64,000 nt of DNA, taken from positions 28,872,602 to 28,936,601 of the forward strand of contig CM028377.1 of NCBI GenBank assembly GCA_013146195.2, read 5' to 3'. This stretch comes from Codonopsis lanceolata (lineage: Eukaryota > Streptophyta > Magnoliopsida > Asterales > Campanulaceae). A program made the position numbers and the translations under genes. A model generated the notes under the pieces. The model did no database searches, was not told where the DNA came from, and saw only the letters and a program-made list of their open reading frames with translations. This document shows, one piece after another, positions 59,267 to 64,000 of the stretch (its first letter is position 1; every line of letters begins with the position of its first letter).

Positions 59267-60555
59267 TATAATGGCACGGGTCTTCCTAGTTACTTAATCG
59301 CTGAGTTACCGTGATTTTTCCTCTCACATTCTCATGGGGCTGGGGTGTGGGGGCTCTCGGGGGGAGAGTTTCCCCTTTTTGGATACATAATGGCAGAAGC
59401 GTATAGCCCTCGTATTTATGACAGTTTTCCGTATAAACTTACTTTCTAAAAATGGATTTTGATGAAGTTATTATAATCATCAACATTTAATAACAATTAA
59501 TATACTTATTACTTATTAGTGAATCTTCAAAAGTAGCTTCTAAAATTTATAAAGAAAAATCTAATTTAATCATTTGGATATTTTCACATTACTTTTTACC
59601 GAAAATACTATGGCGTTGATCATTAACTTTTATTGTTGTATTTATAAAGTGATAAATAGACAAATTATTTGTTTACACTACAAATCAAATGCTTTAGTGT
59701 TTGATAGTCATGGCAGATACATATATCACAACAAGCAACTACAAATTACAATTTGTGTCTACAATTGATGTGATCTAAATTGGGGATAAAAACTTCCACA
59801 AAACAAATTTACAAATATTTATGGTGGTAAAATTAATTCACCATATTTGTTTATCAATTTCCATTTTTTTGGTTGAAGTACTTAAAACACAAATGGTGAA
59901 AATTTTAGTACCGTTTTCGATAAAAATAAAATAAAAAATAGTTTATATTGGTAAGGTTAATTAATCATATTTGTTTATCAAATTTTCATTTTTTTGTTCA
60001 AGTACATTCAAAACAAATGATGCAAATTTAGTTCATGTTTTTAGTAAACTACTTTCTACATATTCGTGTTTGTGTGTGTGCATAGAGACGCATAAATGAC
60101 AAATAATTATTGAAATAGCTACATAATAATATAATATAAAATCATGTTTATTAATAAATTAAAATGTGAAATAAGAGATAATTATCTTATTATGATTTCA
60201 AATGTTGAAATATTGATGTATATTTATGCATCGTAATAATTAATAGCATCTTTTACCGGCTATTTAGTAGATGCATATGTCAAATGATTTATTTACAGCA
60301 CACAATGATTCATAAGTACCAAAGTACATGATATCATTTTAATTATATTTCTTTATATCCAGAGCATTGATACACAAGGTGCAACAAGGCAGTGCAAATA
60401 TTAAAACAAACTTACAAAATCACGAAAAGATTGAAGCAATTTTGATCTTTAAAAATTCAAAATAATTCGATTTTCATTTCATGATACGTGTTGATCGATT
60501 TTCATTTCATGATATGTGTTCATCTTCTAATTTTGTTTTTTATATTCATTTTGTT
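59267..60555. other. AT-rich region, probably Helitron-derived
   Basis: Contains a counterpart (59725-59800) of the sequence downstream of the RPA-like ORF at 33.5 kb. A G-rich patch (GGGGCTGGGGTGTGGGGGCT) occurs at about 59336. No coding sequence. Confidence 0.35.
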
Positions 60556-60615
60556 TATGTATAGTTTAATCTAAAAATATATATGTCATGTGTTTAATGC
60601 ACGGATGCAAAAACT
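60556..60615 (+). mobile_element. Helitron-like 3' end, family A copy 3
   Basis: GTATAGTTTAATCTAAAAAT ... AATGCACGGATGCAAAAACTAGT. Best preserved terminus of the three, with CTAGT and a short potential hairpin (CATGTGTTTAATGCACGG). Confidence 0.6.
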
Positions 60616-61799
60616 AGTTTATATATAATTTAAGTGATACAAAAAGACACCCCAAAATAGAATTGTAGACACTTTACCCAGAACGGAGCAAATATAATTT
60701 ATAATGGTACAAAAAGACCCCAACGAGATTCAACCGAAGGATCAACAGCAAGAAGAATGATTGCTTTAACCAATAGAACAAATATTAAATCTCATTTAAG
60801 TAACAAACATAATATTAATTAAATGTTACATTCACTAAGAATATAAATAAATGTTACATGACTTAGTATGATGTCATCATGTCATCTCTTAACCAATGAC
60901 ATCAACTAAATTTAATCCAAAAATTTTATATAGTACTCCAAAAATAAATGTTTGTCAAGCTTCATAGCAACCGTTAATTTTTAAATTCAAGCTTATCTGT
61001 CGGATCAACCTATATATATATATATATATATATTACATAAGAATCTTATTAAAAGAAAAACATACTTTTATAAAACAGCTGCTACACACTTACGGTACTA
61101 ATATAAAAATAGCCGTTGCACACTTGCGGTACTAATATAAAACATCTGCTAAGCTTTAGCGGTTGTTTTGTCCGAAATAAAAAAAATACAAATCAACGGT
61201 TTTTTATTTATAATTGATAATTGAAAAGAAAAAATAAACCGAATCAAAACCAATCTAATTCACAGGCGATATCATGTCTTAACAATGAAAACCGAATCAA
61301 CAATGACAAATAATCAAAATTACGTGAAGGATGAAGTAGGGAAGGGGGTGTGTTTGTTTTAGGGAGAGTTAATAAAGGGGTCGTATAATTTAAATGTGAA
61401 AAAGGTAATGAAATAATTTTATCTTTAAATAATATATATTACGTATAGGGATTTAGGTGCTAAGTTAATATATAATGATATACTACGGACCTGTTTGATT
61501 TATATACTTTTCACGAAGTTGAATTTGGAAAGAGGGAGAGAGAGAGACTGAACTCAACAAAAACCCTTCTCAGCTTTCTTTTTCTCACCCACACACAGCC
61601 ACACTAACACAATCTATTCGCACAGACTTATCAATTCATATAGGTTGCTGCCGATAATTTTAGCTTTACACTACATTTTGAAGTGCGATTTCATTCATAG
61701 GGAATCCAATTTGTGTGTGTGTGTGTGTGTGTGTGTGGAGTTTCTGAAGCACTATTCAAGTGATTTAATAAATTGTTCGATCGATTTTTTTTTTTTTTT
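60616..61799. other. Intergenic, short repeats and possible leader-like stretch
   Basis: Two near-copies of GCACACTTGCGGTACTAATA (about 61085-61140). A CT-rich stretch at 61530-61620 looks like a plant 5' leader, but no coding sequence follows. A (GT)n microsatellite lies at 61712-61737. Confidence 0.35.
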
Positions 61800-62055
61800 T
61801 TTTGCTGAAAATTTTTCAGATAAGACAAGGGGGAAAAATAAAATGATGACCAGTAAATTGTTGACACATGGAATGGAAGGGAAAGGGGGAAGGAGGCGAT
61901 ACCTAGGAGTTGGAACCATTTGGGTTCTTCTCTTGATTTCTTTTCCCACAAATCAACAGATGATTTGTGTTTGATTTTCGAAAATGCTCTATTGAAAGCA
62001 AAAATTACAAGGAGATTTGATTAAGATGTTCTGTTGGCCTTGCTCTTAGTCCGCA
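61800..62055 (+). repeat. Dispersed ~260-bp repeat, copy 2
   Basis: Counterpart of 56880-57140, preceded here by a long T run. Confidence 0.8.
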
Positions 62056-62299
62056 CTTTACCATTTTATCCTTAAACTATTGATTAGTTCCATTTAAACA
62101 ACTGACTAAGCTTATTTAAACTACTCACTATTTTGTTTAAACAACTCGCTTAGTTTGTTTAAATTACTCATCTTTATACACGATACTCATTAGATCATTT
62201 AAACTATTCATCATGATTGTTTAAACAACTCATTAAGAGTATTTCAGATATTTTCACCTTAATAAATACTAAAAATACCCCTTATAATACTCTTTCTGA

Positions 62300-62947
62300 T
62301 AGGGGTGAGCTTGGTCCGGTTCGGTCAAGTTTTTTGGTAAAAAAGAGAAAACCGGAACCAGACCAATAGTCTGGTTCTCAAAAAATTTAGAACCGAAACT
62401 AGCCCAATATGTATGAGAACCAATACATTCATCCGGTCCAGAATCAATCAAAGATGTATGGGAACCAGGACCGCACCAATACTATGATTTTTTTTTTACT
62501 TTTTAACTATTTAATACAAATGCATAATAAAAAATTTAAAGGTGAAACTTGATAAAAAAAAATTATAAAACTTTCGATAAAAGTACGTTCAATAATTAAA
62601 AATGTCAAACTTATAAACTCATATCATAACAAACCGGTGGAAACAAAATAATAAAAGAGTACCAACTAAAAAGTAGAACAAAGAAAGTATTATGAATTAA
62701 TATATATAATTATATAATAATACAATATATATATATATAATAAAATAAATAAATAAACAACGTATTGGTCCGGTTCGGTCTGGTTCCGTGTTTTTTTTAG
62801 TTCGAGAACCGAGACCAACCCAAATGTCCGATTTTATGAAAATTCAGATCCAGGACCAAACCAAAGTATTGGTCCGGTACAATTTTGATTGATTTAGTCC
62901 GATTCTATTGGTTCGGTCTGATTCCGAAAAAATCATGCACACCCCTA
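62300..62947. mobile_element. Non-autonomous hAT element, exact 8-bp duplication
   Basis: Ends TAGGGGTGAGC and GCACACCCCTA with CTTTCTGA on both sides (62292-62299, 62948-62955). The interior is filled with GGTCCGGTTCGGTC motifs in both orientations. No coding capacity. Confidence 0.9.
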
Positions 62948-62955
62948 CTTTCTGA

Positions 62956-63290
62956 TCCGTTAGTTATGATAATTCTATTTTCTAAAGTATTCTTATCATG
63001 CATATCTAAGAAAAATTTTTGAAGTACTATTAGATGTTGAGTCAATTATTTTTTCTTAAACGTTTTGTCATATTAAAGTACATTCTTTATTATTATTGTT
63101 ATTATTATTTTTAATATGTGATGTATCATTGCAATGCATTGGTATTTTTGGCACACAAACAAGATGTATTCTGTATTCACAAAATAAATTTCCCACTTTC
63201 CATCCAATCCCCAGTATACACTATACAGTATACAGTAGGGCTAAGTCACACACTTTTTTTTTAAAGAAAATATTTATTCCATTAAAAAGT
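62956..63290. other. Intergenic, no feature
   Basis: AT-rich, no gene or repeat end recognised. Confidence 0.35.
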
Positions 63291-63508
63291 CATGAGTGTT
63301 ATGAAACACAAAGTCAAGCACCTATGGGATAGGTGCAGGTGAACATTAATTGCAAGTATACTCTTTCTCCGCTTTGTGCTGCTGCTGCTCGGTTATAAAT
63401 ACCGAGCAGCCTGTTGTTCATTTGGCACTACGAATCCTCTGAATAAAAACTCTCTCTCTCTCTATCTCTCATACACTCTTTGTTCTACTTTGTGGTTATT
63501 TTATAACA
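63291..63508 (+). repeat. Candidate copia 5' LTR at window edge
   Basis: Starts near TGAGTGTTATGAAACAC and ends TTATAACA. A TATA box (GGTTATAAATACC) is at about 63392 and a CT-rich stretch precedes the end. The left boundary is uncertain, and the second LTR would lie beyond the window. Confidence 0.5.
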
Positions 63509-63522
63509 CGTTATCAGCACGA
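63509..63522 (+). other. Candidate primer-binding site (CGTTATCAGCACGA)
   Basis: ACACGTTATCAGCACGA directly after the LTR end is a recurrent priming site of some plant copia lineages that use an internal part of initiator Met-tRNA. Confidence 0.55.
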
Positions 63523-63753
63523 TTGTTCTACTGTTAACAATCTCAATCGGTAAAATTTTCTACCGATATATTCTTTATATTATGTCTCTGGTTTATTTCA
63601 ATATATATCGTATATCACCATTATTAAGAAAAGGTTGGCTGAGCCACCGTCGATAATATATGGTGAGATGACGAAATAATAATTTATTATTTAACGCATA
63701 ATATATATGTTCGTTGATGCTTGTGCGGAAATAACCCCAAGCTATAAACTGAA

Positions 63754-63756
<3 letters not shown>

Positions 63757-63820
<64 letters not shown>
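63757..63820. repeat. (TA)n microsatellite
   Basis: Over 60 bp of TA repeats in the interior after the candidate LTR. Confidence 0.95.
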
Positions 63821-64000
63821 CAATTTTATATATATGAATAACTTTATATACATATATATATTTTTTACTGACTTACAAACACCCACAGAAAGGCTTGCCG
63901 AGTAGCGTGGCGTGAATATATATGTATGCTATATAATAGCTGTATAAAGTTGACTGGAAAAATATTCATGCGGAGTTATTTTATTTATTTCTCCTAATAA

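Noticed and set aside
61530..61980. Possible protein-coding gene start after a leader-like CT stretch
   Set aside because: The only open frame crosses a GT microsatellite and a poly(T) run and then enters the dispersed repeat shared with 56.9 kb.
63757..63886. Minus-strand ORF rich in Ile-Tyr repeats
   Set aside because: Translation of a (TA)n microsatellite, not a protein.

Overview
This is nuclear DNA from a flowering plant, most likely a eudicot. The evidence is one intron-rich plant gene, plant-type transposons (FAR1- and MuDR-class MULEs, Ty1/copia and Ty3/gypsy elements, hAT, Tourist and Stowaway MITEs, Helitron-like ends) and long AT-rich intergenic stretches. No CRISPR array, operon, rRNA or intact tRNA gene was seen.

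Layout. A FAR1-type Mutator-like element (MULE 1) fills about 0.7-12.2 kb. It has long terminal inverted repeats (TIRs) and a transposase gene broken by three stops. Its right half holds host-gene fragments: a poly(A) polymerase piece on + and an XPF/SHOC1-like piece on -. A young Ty1/copia element (4421-9697, 5-bp target-site duplication (TSD) TACTT) sits inside MULE 1, and a Tourist-like MITE (11823-12074, TSD TTA) sits inside its right TIR. A GTGACAC minisatellite with higher-order structure follows at 12.8-14.9 kb.

The only intact host gene is at 17791-22292 on the minus strand. It has twelve exons and encodes a 481-aa TauE/SafE-family membrane protein. All exon joins use GT-AG and keep the frame.

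24.7-29.8 kb is a gag-only Ty3/gypsy-like element (TSD TTAAG) whose 5' LTR has lost about 1.1 kb relative to its 3' LTR. 30-36 kb holds a CT/TA microsatellite, a tandemly duplicated unit with Helitron-like ends, an RPA-like ORF and a probable solo LTR. A second MULE (MuDR type, 36715-44528) carries a degraded transposase and a retroelement (36762-39298, TSD TTTAC) inside its left TIR. 44.6-52.2 kb is a mosaic of MITEs, an LTR fragment, a 767-bp hAT with an exact 8-bp TSD and Helitron-like repeats. 52.3-56.6 kb is a decayed minus-strand copia element with mutated reverse-transcriptase catalytic residues. 56.6-64 kb is AT-rich with dispersed repeats, Helitron-like ends, a 648-bp hAT element and, at the right edge, a candidate copia LTR with primer-binding site.

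Overall it is a gene-poor, transposon-nested segment. Target duplications and near-identical repeat pairs allow the insertion order to be read. Protein family calls are from recognised motifs without a database search.
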